This document shows, piece by piece, positions 6,095 through 11,152 of a stretch of DNA of 11,439 nucleotides (positions are counted from its first letter, which is position 1; every line of letters starts with the position of its first letter). This stretch comes from Minisyncoccota bacterium (lineage in GTDB: Bacteria > Patescibacteriota > Minisyncoccia > Phycocordibacterales > Phycocordibacteraceae). The stretch spans positions 1-11,439 of the forward strand of contig JAQUAU010000025.1 of NCBI GenBank assembly GCA_028687085.1, in the 5' to 3' direction. A program made the translations under genes and the position numbers. The notes under the pieces were generated by a model. That model made no database searches. It saw nothing but the letters and a program-made list of their open reading frames with translations, and was not told where the DNA came from.

Positions 6095-7141
6095 ATGAGT
6101 TTCTGGAAATCACTCAAGAAACCGTTTTTCGTGATGGCGCCGATGGCGGATGTCACCGACGTCGCCTTTCGCTCTCTTGTCGCGAAGCGTGGCAAGCCGG
6201 ACGTCTTCTGGACCGAATTCGTTTCGGCCGACGGTCTCTATCACACACGGGAGATAGCGAAGATGAGAGATGCAAACCCTACTTCGCTCGGAAGCTCCGA
6301 AGGGCACGGGAATCCTCTGATGCGCGATCTGGTGATAGGCGAGGGGCAGCGTCCTATCGTCGCACAAATCTTTTCAAACAAACCGGAGATGATTGCGTAT
6401 GCGGTGAAGCTCGTCGCCGAGCTCGGCTTCGACGGCGTCGATATCAACATGGGCTGTCCCGACCGGAGCGTCGAGAAGCAGGGTGCAGGCGCCGCGCTCG
6501 TGAAGAATCCTAAGCTCGCCGTCGAGCTTATTCGTGCCGCACAAGAGGCGAGCAGCCTGCCGGTCTCGGTGAAGACGCGTGTGGGCTACCACAAAGAGTC
6601 GCTCGACGAGTGGCTCACCGCGCTTCTTGAAGCGGCTCCTGCCGCCATCACGCTCCATCTAAGGACGCGCAAGGAGATGTCGCTCGTACCTGCCGATTGG
6701 GACTTAATGAAGAAGGCGGTAGAGATACGCGACCGGGTAAATCCGAATGTGCTCCTCATCGGTAACGGCGATGTCGAGACTATTGAACAGGGAAGGCGAC
6801 TTGCAGGAGAGACCGGCTGCGACGGCATCATGATTGGTCGCGGTATGTTCGGCAACCCGTGGGTGTTTGAAGGACTGACAAGGTTAAACCTTGAGAATTC
6901 GGATTTAAGGTTTAACCTTGTCAGTTCGAGCGAACATGGACTAGATGAGAAGTTAGAGGCGCTCATCGAGCTTGCACACGGATTTGAGCAGATCTCGCCG
7001 CCGAAGAGCTTTGCAATATTGAAGAAGCACATCAAGGCGTTCGTGACCGGCTTCGACGGCGCGAGCAACCTTCGCGCGCGTCTGATGCAGGCCGAGTCAG
7101 CGGATGAAATAGAAAAAATCGTGCTCTTGACAAAAATATGA
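6095..7141 (+). CDS. dus: tRNA-dihydrouridine synthase
   Basis: FMN-dependent enzyme that reduces uridines in the tRNA D-loop to dihydrouridine. The 348-residue protein has the Dus TIM-barrel signatures: VMAPMADVTDVAFR (13-26), PIVAQIF (87-93), GVDINMGCPDRSVEKQGAGAAL with catalytic Cys121, VSVKTRVGY with FMN-contacting Lys160, TLHLRTR with His188, GNGD (223-226) and the phosphate-binding IMIGRG (245-250). The C-terminal helical tRNA-binding domain begins near 285. Residues about 260-278 come from a palindromic element inserted between the last barrel helix and that domain, with the frame preserved. The start ATG has a weak extended -10 directly upstream and no Shine-Dalgarno. Subfamily (DusA, B or C type) is not assigned; DusB-like is most likely for a bacterium with one Dus. 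Identification to family is firm. Confidence 0.95.
   Translation: MSFWKSLKKPFFVMAPMADVTDVAFRSLVAKRGKPDVFWTEFVSADGLYHTREIAKMRDANPTSLGSSEGHGNPLMRDLVIGEGQRPIVAQIFSNKPEMIAYAVKLVAELGFDGVDINMGCPDRSVEKQGAGAALVKNPKLAVELIRAAQEASSLPVSVKTRVGYHKESLDEWLTALLEAAPAAITLHLRTRKEMSLVPADWDLMKKAVEIRDRVNPNVLLIGNGDVETIEQGRRLAGETGCDGIMIGRGMFGNPWVFEGLTRLNLENSDLRFNLVSSSEHGLDEKLEALIELAHGFEQISPPKSFAILKKHIKAFVTGFDGASNLRARLMQAESADEIEKIVLLTKI
6874..6925. repeat. Coding palindromic element, copy B (in dus)
   Basis: A perfect 19-bp inverted repeat: arms 6874-6892 and 6907-6925, loop 6893-6906 (14 nt, as in copy A). Each arm holds ACAAGGTNNNACCTT or its complement (NNN = TAA), core 6878-6921, 44 nt as in copy A. Outer arms are ACTG/CAGT. 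It is read in the same frame as copy A and encodes TRLNLENSDLRFNLV (262-276), aligned with TRFDLTASSSRSNLV of copy A. Confidence 0.85.
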
Positions 7142-7155
7142 TGAGGATGTAACAT
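7127..7155 (+). promoter_or_regulatory. Candidate promoter of the intergenic RNA before dnaX
   Basis: A perfect TTGACA (7127-7132), a 17-nt spacer and TAACAT (7150-7155) predict a start near 7162. This is the only consensus -35 at ideal spacing that I noticed on the plus strand. It overlaps the last codons of dus, so it could be coincidence. Confidence 0.4.
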
Positions 7156-7161
7156 GGACTT

Positions 7162-7281
7162 GTTCTGGGGTTAGGGGCTCTCCTGCCTGCAAGGGACCTC
7201 CGAACGGTTTTTTCTTGGCGGTTTTCCGCCTTCCTCTGGGCCTCGGTTTCGCAACTCCCCGCGATTCCGAGGTCCTTTTTT
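7162..7281 (+). ncRNA. Candidate structured small RNA or tandem terminators, unknown family
   Basis: A 169-nt gap between dus and dnaX holds dense secondary structure and no credible gene. Stem 1 pairs 7162-7170 with 7197-7205 (8 of 9 positions) and is followed by GG and six T (7208-7213). A GGCGG-TTTT-CCGCC hairpin is at 7217-7230. A stem at 7241-7272 (CCTCGG/CCGAGG plus TCGC/GCGA) is followed by TCC and six T. The 3' strand of this last stem can instead pair with AAGGGACCTC (7191-7200) over about 10 bp, so mutually exclusive folds exist. This is either two terminators for dus or a roughly 120-nt RNA from the promoter at 7127-7155. SRP RNA was considered because of the dnaX neighbour, but its conserved apical motif is absent. 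Confidence 0.4.
7241..7281 (+). terminator. Intrinsic terminator upstream of dnaX
   Basis: The stem CCTCGG-TT-TCGC with GCGA-TT-CCGAGG, 8-nt loop, is followed by TCC and six T residues. It ends transcription from dus or from the candidate small RNA just before the dnaX promoter. Confidence 0.75.
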
Positions 7282-7292
7282 ATATATAACTT

Positions 7293-7301
7293 TGATATAC
7301 T
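7293..7301 (+). promoter_or_regulatory. Extended -10 of dnaX
   Basis: TGA-TATACT (hexamer 7296-7301) ends 9 nt before the ATG at 7311. The 13-mer CTTTGATATACTC is identical in the promoter of the peptidase E-like gene at 10083-10094 or so. GGAG at 7303-7306 could act as a very short Shine-Dalgarno if transcription started earlier. Confidence 0.6.
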
Positions 7302-7310
7302 CGGAGCACT

Positions 7311-8360
7311 ATGGCGCACCAGTCTCTCTATCGAATGTATCGACCCGCGACCTTCGCGGATGTCGTGGGGCAGGAGCAGGTGACGAAGCCGCTTTCCGAT
7401 GCGGCCAAGTCAAAGACAATCGGGCACGCCTATCTCTTCGCCGGCACACGCGGGCTGGGCAAGACGTCGGTCGCGCGCATCTTCGCGAGTGCTATCGGCT
7501 GTACCGAGAACGATCTATATGAGATCGACGCCGCGAGCAATAACAGTGTCGAAGATATTCGTGCGCTCACCGAGGGTGTGTACACGCTCCCGTTCGCCTC
7601 GCCCTACAAGGTCTATATTCTCGACGAAGTGCACATGCTCTCAAAGGGTGCGTGGAACGCGTTTTTGAAGACGCTCGAGGAGCCGCCCGCGCACGCAGTG
7701 TTTATCCTCGCCACAACCGAACTTCAGAAAGTCCCAGAGACCGTGCAGTCGCGCTGTCAGGTGTTCGAGTTTAAGAAGCCGACGCGCGCCGTCCTCGCCA
7801 AGATGACCGCTGCGGTGGCGAAGAAGGAGGGATACACGCTCGCTCCCGACGCCGCCGAGCTCGTCGCGATGCTCGGCGACGGTTCGTATCGCGATGCGCT
7901 CTCGGTGTTGCAGAAGGTGATTGCCGGAGCACAGGGTAAATCGCTCTCACGCGAAGCGGTAGAGGCGGCCACCGGTGCGCCAAAGCGCGAGCAGGTGCAC
8001 GCGCTTCTAAACGCGCTCGCAGAGGGTGAACGCGGCAAAGCGCTCGAGGCTATCGAGAAGGCGGCAAAAGCCGACGTGGACATGAAGCTCTTTCTCGAGC
8101 TCGTGCTTGAGGCGCTCCGCGCCACGCTCCTGATCCGCTATGCGCCCGAGCTCCGCACTTCGCTCGCGGAGGAGCTCGGCTCAGACGAATTTTCGGCACT
8201 TGAAAAATTTGCGGCAGGGAACCCCTCGACGAAGCTCGGGGCAGGGGGCATCACGCACGCGGCGATGCTCGCCTTTCTTACCGCCGCCGACCGCATCCGC
8301 TATGCGCCCATCCCCGCGCTCCCCTTGGAGCTCGCCGTCCTCGAACTCTTTCCTGAATAA
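7311..8360 (+). CDS. dnaX: DNA polymerase III subunit gamma/tau, short form without zinc module
   Basis: Clamp-loader ATPase of the replicative polymerase, opening the beta sliding clamp for loading. The 349-residue protein begins with MAHQSLYRMYRPATFADVVG, typical of DnaX. It has Walker A GTRGLGKT (45-52), DAASNNSVEDIR (73-84), Walker B VYILDEVH (101-108), the sensor 1 region ATTELQKVP (134-142) and the SRC motif (147-149) with the trans-acting Arg. Helical collar sequence follows to the end. Usual DnaX proteins carry a zinc-binding insert with four Cys between the Walker A helix and the EIDAASN motif. Here only Cys64 remains and the insert is about 25 residues short (AIGCTENDLYEIDAASN). There is no tau-specific C-terminal extension. 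The start ATG follows an extended -10 by 9 nt. Identity is firm; the missing zinc module is the oddity. Confidence 0.96.
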   Translation: MAHQSLYRMYRPATFADVVGQEQVTKPLSDAAKSKTIGHAYLFAGTRGLGKTSVARIFASAIGCTENDLYEIDAASNNSVEDIRALTEGVYTLPFASPYKVYILDEVHMLSKGAWNAFLKTLEEPPAHAVFILATTELQKVPETVQSRCQVFEFKKPTRAVLAKMTAAVAKKEGYTLAPDAAELVAMLGDGSYRDALSVLQKVIAGAQGKSLSREAVEAATGAPKREQVHALLNALAEGERGKALEAIEKAAKADVDMKLFLELVLEALRATLLIRYAPELRTSLAEELGSDEFSALEKFAAGNPSTKLGAGGITHAAMLAFLTAADRIRYAPIPALPLELAVLELFPE

Positions 8361-8390
8361 CCTCAAGAGCTAGTATCAACAGCCAGTTTC

Positions 8391-8417
8391 TTCTCTAATT
8401 CGCGCGAATGGTAGAAT
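8391..8417 (+). promoter_or_regulatory. Promoter-operator of the ArsR-type regulator (copy 1)
   Basis: TTCTCTAATTCGCGCGAAT (8391-8409) contains the perfect 12-bp palindrome ATTCGCGCGAAT (8398-8409). Extended -10 TGG-TAGAAT (hexamer 8412-8417) overlaps it, giving a start near 8424 and a leader of about 10 nt. The operator sits where RNA polymerase would bind, which fits autorepression. A near copy lies at 8714-8740. Confidence 0.6.
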
Positions 8418-8433
8418 AGCGGGATAAAAGAAT

Positions 8434-8721
8434 ATGGCTGGTAATAAGGCATCAATATCTGAAAAGGATTTTGAGCGAATTATGAAAGCGTTTGCGAATC
8501 GGCGCCGACTCGCGATTCTGCGATTCTTGAAGACGGAAAAGGAGGCGAGTGTCGGCGATATCGCTGAAGAGATCAAACTTTCTTTCAAAGCAACCTCCAA
8601 ACATCTCGGTGTTCTCTCTGCGGCCGGCATTGTTGATCGTGAACAGAGGAGCCTCCAGATGTTCTACCGTATTTCTTCCGACTACCCGCCACCCGTTCAT
8701 GCCGTCATCTCCATTCTCTAA
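8434..8721 (+). CDS. ArsR-type winged-helix transcriptional regulator
   Basis: A 95-residue winged-helix DNA-binding protein of ArsR-like size and layout. Residues about 13-32 give the family's opening helix (DFERIMKAFANRRRLAILRFL), followed by the helix-turn-helix (ASVGDIAEEIKLSFKATSKHLGVLSAAGIV, residues about 38-67). A wing follows (DREQRSLQMFYRI). It contains no Cys, so it is not a classical Cys-based metal sensor of the ArsR/SmtB kind; the signal is unknown. A 12-bp palindrome overlaps its promoter and another overlaps its stop codon, inside duplicated promoter modules. Autoregulation is therefore likely, and the second copy may serve the downstream tRNA or accessory block. No Shine-Dalgarno is visible. 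Confidence is high for DNA binding, low for the target genes. Confidence 0.85.
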   Translation: MAGNKASISEKDFERIMKAFANRRRLAILRFLKTEKEASVGDIAEEIKLSFKATSKHLGVLSAAGIVDREQRSLQMFYRISSDYPPPVHAVISIL

Positions 8722-8740
8722 TTCGCGCGAATAGGAGAAT
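8714..8740 (+). promoter_or_regulatory. Second copy of the promoter-operator, after the ArsR-type gene
   Basis: The 19-mer at 8391-8409 recurs exactly at 8714-8732, with the 12-bp palindrome at 8721-8732 overlapping the stop codon. The following bases match the first copy closely, with GAGAAT (8735-8740) in place of TAGAAT and the AGAATAGCGG stretch preserved. Only a five-codon frame (8748-8765) follows, then tRNA-Gln. It may drive the tRNA or be a decoy or feedback operator. Confidence 0.55.
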
Positions 8741-8774
8741 AGCGGATATGAGGGCGGACGGATAGTAAAAGTAG

Positions 8775-8783
8775 TGGTAGAGT
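8775..8783 (+). promoter_or_regulatory. Extended -10 of tRNA-Gln
   Basis: TGG-TAGAGT (hexamer 8778-8783) places transcription start near 8790, about 3 nt before the tRNA 5' end. Confidence 0.4.
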
Positions 8784-8792
8784 TTGGGATAT

Positions 8793-8863
8793 TGCCAGGT
8801 CGTCTAACGGTAGGACAGCGGCCTTTGAAGCCGTGAATTGGGGTTCGATTCCCTGCCTGGCAG
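8793..8863 (+). tRNA. tRNA-Gln (anticodon UUG)
   Basis: A full cloverleaf can be drawn. The acceptor TGCCAGG pairs with CCTGGCA. The D stem is GTC/GAC with loop TAACGGTAG. The anticodon stem GCGGC/GCCGT holds loop CTTTGAA with anticodon TTG, reading CAA. The T stem closes on loop TTCGATT, and the discriminator is G8863. The 3' CCA is not encoded (the next bases are CAA), so a CCA-adding enzyme is needed. The gene lies between the second operator copy and an AT-richer accessory block. Confidence 0.95.
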
Positions 8864-8879
8864 CAAATCAAAAATCTAC

Positions 8880-8885
8880 TATACT
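8880..8885 (+). promoter_or_regulatory. -10 element of the membrane protein gene
   Basis: TATACT ends 6 nt before the ATG at 8892, so the normal +1 is the A of the start codon. It lies 17 nt after the tRNA end. Confidence 0.55.
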
Positions 8886-8891
8886 CAAAGC

Positions 8892-9479
8892 ATGCAATTG
8901 CCTCTTATTGTCTGGGTTTCCGCAGTAGTCGGTTTTGGGGTCATCCTTTACTCTTTGCCGGACTTCCAAGACAAAGCGCAATTTTCTTCCTGGGCAAACT
9001 TAACTGTTCTTATACTGACTCTCATTGCTCTCATCTGGTATGCATACGATACTCATCGACTTACTGAACAAACTGTCGAGAAAGATCTTAGACCAATAGT
9101 GCTTGTGCAGGGTGTTATAAATTGGCCTGTTCTGTCTTTTACCTCAGGGCCGAATGGAACAGTAGCCGGTACACCAATTCAATTTGTAATCTTGAAGAAC
9201 ACAGCACTCAATTTTCGCGGGTATATTATTAATAATGGTCAAAAATATAACCTGCTCTTTGGTAATCAAGCTTCCGGTCGAAATTTTCTAAAGACTTGGG
9301 GCTGGGTCGCCCCTGGGGATTCACTCAGTGCGGTTTATGATCCAAACATTTCTCCCGTCGCAGTGACGGCACCAAATGGTATTTTCCTTGAATTCTCAGA
9401 TACAGAGCACAATCTTTATCATACGATTGTGGATACTAACTATGTACAAAATTCAGAGCGCGGTCCTTTAAACTTCTAG
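8892..9479 (+). CDS. Two-helix membrane protein of unknown function
   Basis: A 195-residue protein that I do not recognise. Two hydrophobic helices near the N-terminus (about 4-21 and 34-52) are joined by a short acidic/polar loop. A charged linker follows (THRLTEQTVEKDLRP, about 54-68), then a soluble domain of about 125 residues rich in beta-type sequence and aromatic/Asn residues. The helix pair followed by a charged linker and an RP motif is common in small membrane-anchored hypothetical proteins. A longer in-frame start at 8838 is rejected because it would overlap tRNA-Gln; the ATG at 8892 is directly preceded by TATACT. The coding sequence is clearly more AT-rich than the dnaX and serS side, suggesting an accessory or horizontally acquired gene. 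No catalytic motif is visible. Confidence 0.75.
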   Translation: MQLPLIVWVSAVVGFGVILYSLPDFQDKAQFSSWANLTVLILTLIALIWYAYDTHRLTEQTVEKDLRPIVLVQGVINWPVLSFTSGPNGTVAGTPIQFVILKNTALNFRGYIINNGQKYNLLFGNQASGRNFLKTWGWVAPGDSLSAVYDPNISPVAVTAPNGIFLEFSDTEHNLYHTIVDTNYVQNSERGPLNF

Positions 9480-9485
9480 TCTTTT

Positions 9486-9508
9486 GATAATGTATAAGAT
9501 CAATAAGG
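9486..9508 (+). promoter_or_regulatory. Possible promoter and weak RBS of the Nudix gene
   Basis: GATAAT (9486-9491) or TATAAG (9493-9498) could be a -10, with AAGG near 9505 as a poor, distant Shine-Dalgarno for the ATG at 9524. Weakly supported. Confidence 0.25.
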
Positions 9509-9523
9509 TCAGCAAATATAGAT

Positions 9524-10057
9524 ATGAAATTACTCAAATTAATTAATCCGGAAAATGCTTCTGAAGAAGAAGTAAGTACTTATCCGGTACGCGAAGCCTC
9601 GCGTGCTGTTGTCGTTGATGAGGATGGGCATGTCGCCTTGCTACACGCGACAAGAGAAAATTATTTTAAACTCCCAGGTGGTGGAATAGAAGCGGGAGAA
9701 GACAAGATGCGTGCCCTCAAACGAGAGTGCCAAGAAGAGATAGGTTGTGATATTACAATAGTCGGTGAAATCGGTTCTACGATTGAATACCGAAAGACAT
9801 TGCATCTCAAGCAAATCCCGTATTGTTATTTTGCAAAGGTAAAAGGGAAGAAAGGCACCCCAAACCCTGATGAGGGAGAGAAGGCAGCAGGTTTCGTACC
9901 TGTGTGGCTGCCTTATGACGATGCCTTACGTTCTATAGGAGAAGACGAAGTGCCTGATCTTGAAAAAAGTAAATATATCTTGCCAAGAGATTATGCCTTA
10001 TTGAAGGCGGCACGAGATTATATAGCAGATTTCAGCAGCCAGATGGGGGTTTCGTAA
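9524..10057 (+). CDS. Nudix hydrolase
   Basis: A 177-residue Nudix-family pyrophosphohydrolase that cleaves a nucleoside diphosphate linked to another moiety, using divalent metal. The Nudix box is complete at residues 53-75: Gly53, five residues, Glu59, seven residues, then RECQEEIGC, with metal-binding Glu68, Glu71 and Glu72. Before it is the usual strand pattern (SRAVVVDEDGHVALLHA) and FKLPGGG. The substrate cannot be read from the sequence; possibilities include oxidised nucleotides, ADP-ribose or NDP-sugars. It lies 44 nt after the membrane protein gene and shares its AT-rich composition. The stop codon falls inside the loop of a strong hairpin (10035-10074). Family assignment is firm. 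Confidence 0.93.
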   Translation: MKLLKLINPENASEEEVSTYPVREASRAVVVDEDGHVALLHATRENYFKLPGGGIEAGEDKMRALKRECQEEIGCDITIVGEIGSTIEYRKTLHLKQIPYCYFAKVKGKKGTPNPDEGEKAAGFVPVWLPYDDALRSIGEDEVPDLEKSKYILPRDYALLKAARDYIADFSSQMGVS

Positions 10058-10074
10058 ACCCCCACATCTGCTGC
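10035..10074 (+). terminator. Hairpin over the Nudix gene stop codon
   Basis: GCAG-CAGATG-GGGG-TTT pairs with AAA-CCCC-CATCTG-CTGC, with small bulges; the TAA stop is in or next to the loop. There is no T-tract, so it may protect the mRNA 3' end or terminate weakly rather than act as a classical intrinsic terminator. Confidence 0.5.
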
Positions 10075-10084
10075 CTGGCGGCTT

Positions 10085-10093
10085 TGATATACT
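10085..10093 (+). promoter_or_regulatory. Extended -10 of the peptidase E-like gene
   Basis: TGA-TATACT (hexamer 10088-10093) ends 6 nt before the ATG at 10100, so +1 should be the start codon itself. It shares CTTTGATATACTC with the dnaX promoter. Confidence 0.6.
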
Positions 10094-10099
10094 CACTCA

Positions 10100-10753
10100 A
10101 TGAAGCTTTTACTCACCTCGAGCGGATTGACGAACACATCCATAGAGAAGGCGCTTTTTGAGCTGGTCGGCAAGAAGCCCGAGGATACTTCGCTCGTTTT
10201 CGTCCCGACGGCTTCAAATGTAGAAGTGGGAGATAAGGGCTGGCTCATTGACGACCTTAGTAACTTAAAGAAGCAGAACTTCAAGTCAATCAGCATCACG
10301 GATATCTCTGCCGTTCCTGAGGATATTTGGAGGCCGCAGATAGAAGAGGCTGATGTTCTTCTTTTTGAAGGAGGCAACACCTATCACTTGATGCGGTGGA
10401 TAAATAAATCCGGCTTTGCGAACATCCTTCCGGAACTTCTGAAAACAAAGGTGTATGTAGGAATAAGCGCAGGGAGCATGGTGACTGGTCCAGACCTGGC
10501 TCTGAGACTATCTCAAATCATATATGGCGATGATGTAGAGGAAGAAAATATGGATGGACTGAACCTCGTGGATTTTTATATTCTGCCCCATCTTAATTCT
10601 CCATACTTTCCCGAGCGCATGGCAGAAAAAGCTAAAGAAGTGGCGCAGACTCTGCCGAAGAAGATTTATGCGCTCGATGACCAGTCAGCCCTGAAGATCG
10701 TAGATGGAAAGGTTGAGGTAATAAGCGAGGGTAAGTATCGAGAATTCAATTGA
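10100..10753 (+). CDS. Peptidase E-like protein (peptidase S51, class I glutamine amidotransferase fold)
   Basis: A 217-residue protein of the peptidase S51/dipeptidase E group, which cleaves N-terminal Asp dipeptides in known members. The visible family features are the N-terminal strand MKLLLTSSGL, EGGNTYHL (90-97), the nucleophile elbow GISAGSM with Ser123, and LPHLNSP with His164 as the probable catalytic His. The length matches the family. There is no signal peptide, so it is likely cytoplasmic. The start is the ATG at 10100, with an extended -10 ending 6 nt upstream. It is followed after 1 nt by the MazG-like gene, so the two form an operon. Substrate is inferred only from the family; other members of this fold hydrolyse cyanophycin or have unknown roles. 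Confidence 0.9.
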   Translation: MKLLLTSSGLTNTSIEKALFELVGKKPEDTSLVFVPTASNVEVGDKGWLIDDLSNLKKQNFKSISITDISAVPEDIWRPQIEEADVLLFEGGNTYHLMRWINKSGFANILPELLKTKVYVGISAGSMVTGPDLALRLSQIIYGDDVEEENMDGLNLVDFYILPHLNSPYFPERMAEKAKEVAQTLPKKIYALDDQSALKIVDGKVEVISEGKYREFN

Positions 10754-10754
10754 G

Positions 10755-11087
10755 ATGACCATGGAGGAATTCCAGAAGTTTATAGACGAACAGAGCGCAT
10801 TACTCCGCAATACGGTGCATGCTTCACAGACGGAGCGGGAAATAATACTCGGACGGACAGTGAAGATCTCGGAAGAGTTCGGAGAACTCTCTGACGAGGT
10901 GCTTGCTTCGCTCGGTGACCAGCGCACCGGGAAGATGGATGGGCGCAGTACGGAGAGTCTCGCCGACGAATTTGCGGATGTCGTTATCACCACCTTTCTG
11001 CTCGCGAAGAGCATGGACGTGGATGTGATGCAGGCGCTCGCGCACAAGGTGGAGAAGATACGCGCGAAGCACAATAAGCAATTGTAA
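10755..11087 (+). CDS. MazG-like nucleotide pyrophosphohydrolase
   Basis: A 110-residue all-alpha protein of the MazG/dUTPase-like NTP-PPase group, which hydrolyses (d)NTPs to monophosphates and pyrophosphate. The metal-binding signature is present: EEFGE (Glu40, Glu41, Glu44) on one helix and DEFAD (Glu72, Asp75) on the next, followed by a hydrophobic helix (VVITTFLLAKSM). It is a single-domain form. It starts 1 nt after the preceding stop, which indicates co-transcription with the peptidase E-like gene; a second ATG six bases downstream (10761) is an alternative start. With the Nudix gene it makes a small nucleotide house-cleaning set. The nucleotide specificity is unknown. A strong hairpin follows the stop. 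Confidence 0.85.
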   Translation: MTMEEFQKFIDEQSALLRNTVHASQTEREIILGRTVKISEEFGELSDEVLASLGDQRTGKMDGRSTESLADEFADVVITTFLLAKSMDVDVMQALAHKVEKIRAKHNKQL

Positions 11088-11103
11088 TGTCTGACGAGAC
11101 GAA

Positions 11104-11132
11104 AACAGCGCGCCCCGTAGGGGCGCGCTGTT
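11104..11132. terminator. Bidirectional hairpin between convergent genes
   Basis: A perfect 13-bp stem AACAGCGCGCCCC/GGGGCGCGCTGTT with a GTA loop. The minus strand continues with TTTTC, a better U-tract than the plus strand, so it may terminate whatever passes the FN3 gene and the MazG unit from both sides. Confidence 0.8.
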
Positions 11133-11152
11133 GATTGATGTCCTGCTCCTGG

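Noticed and set aside
6280..6302. Small inverted repeat CTTCG...CGAAG in dus
   Set aside because: Only 5 bp arms, no match to either palindrome family in the window; likely chance.
7162..7281. SRP (4.5S) RNA upstream of dnaX
   Set aside because: The conserved GGAAGNAGCAGC-like apical motif is absent on both strands, so the name is not supported.
8838..8891. Longer start for the membrane protein at 8838
   Set aside because: It would lie inside tRNA-Gln; the ATG at 8892 has a -10 hexamer at the right distance.
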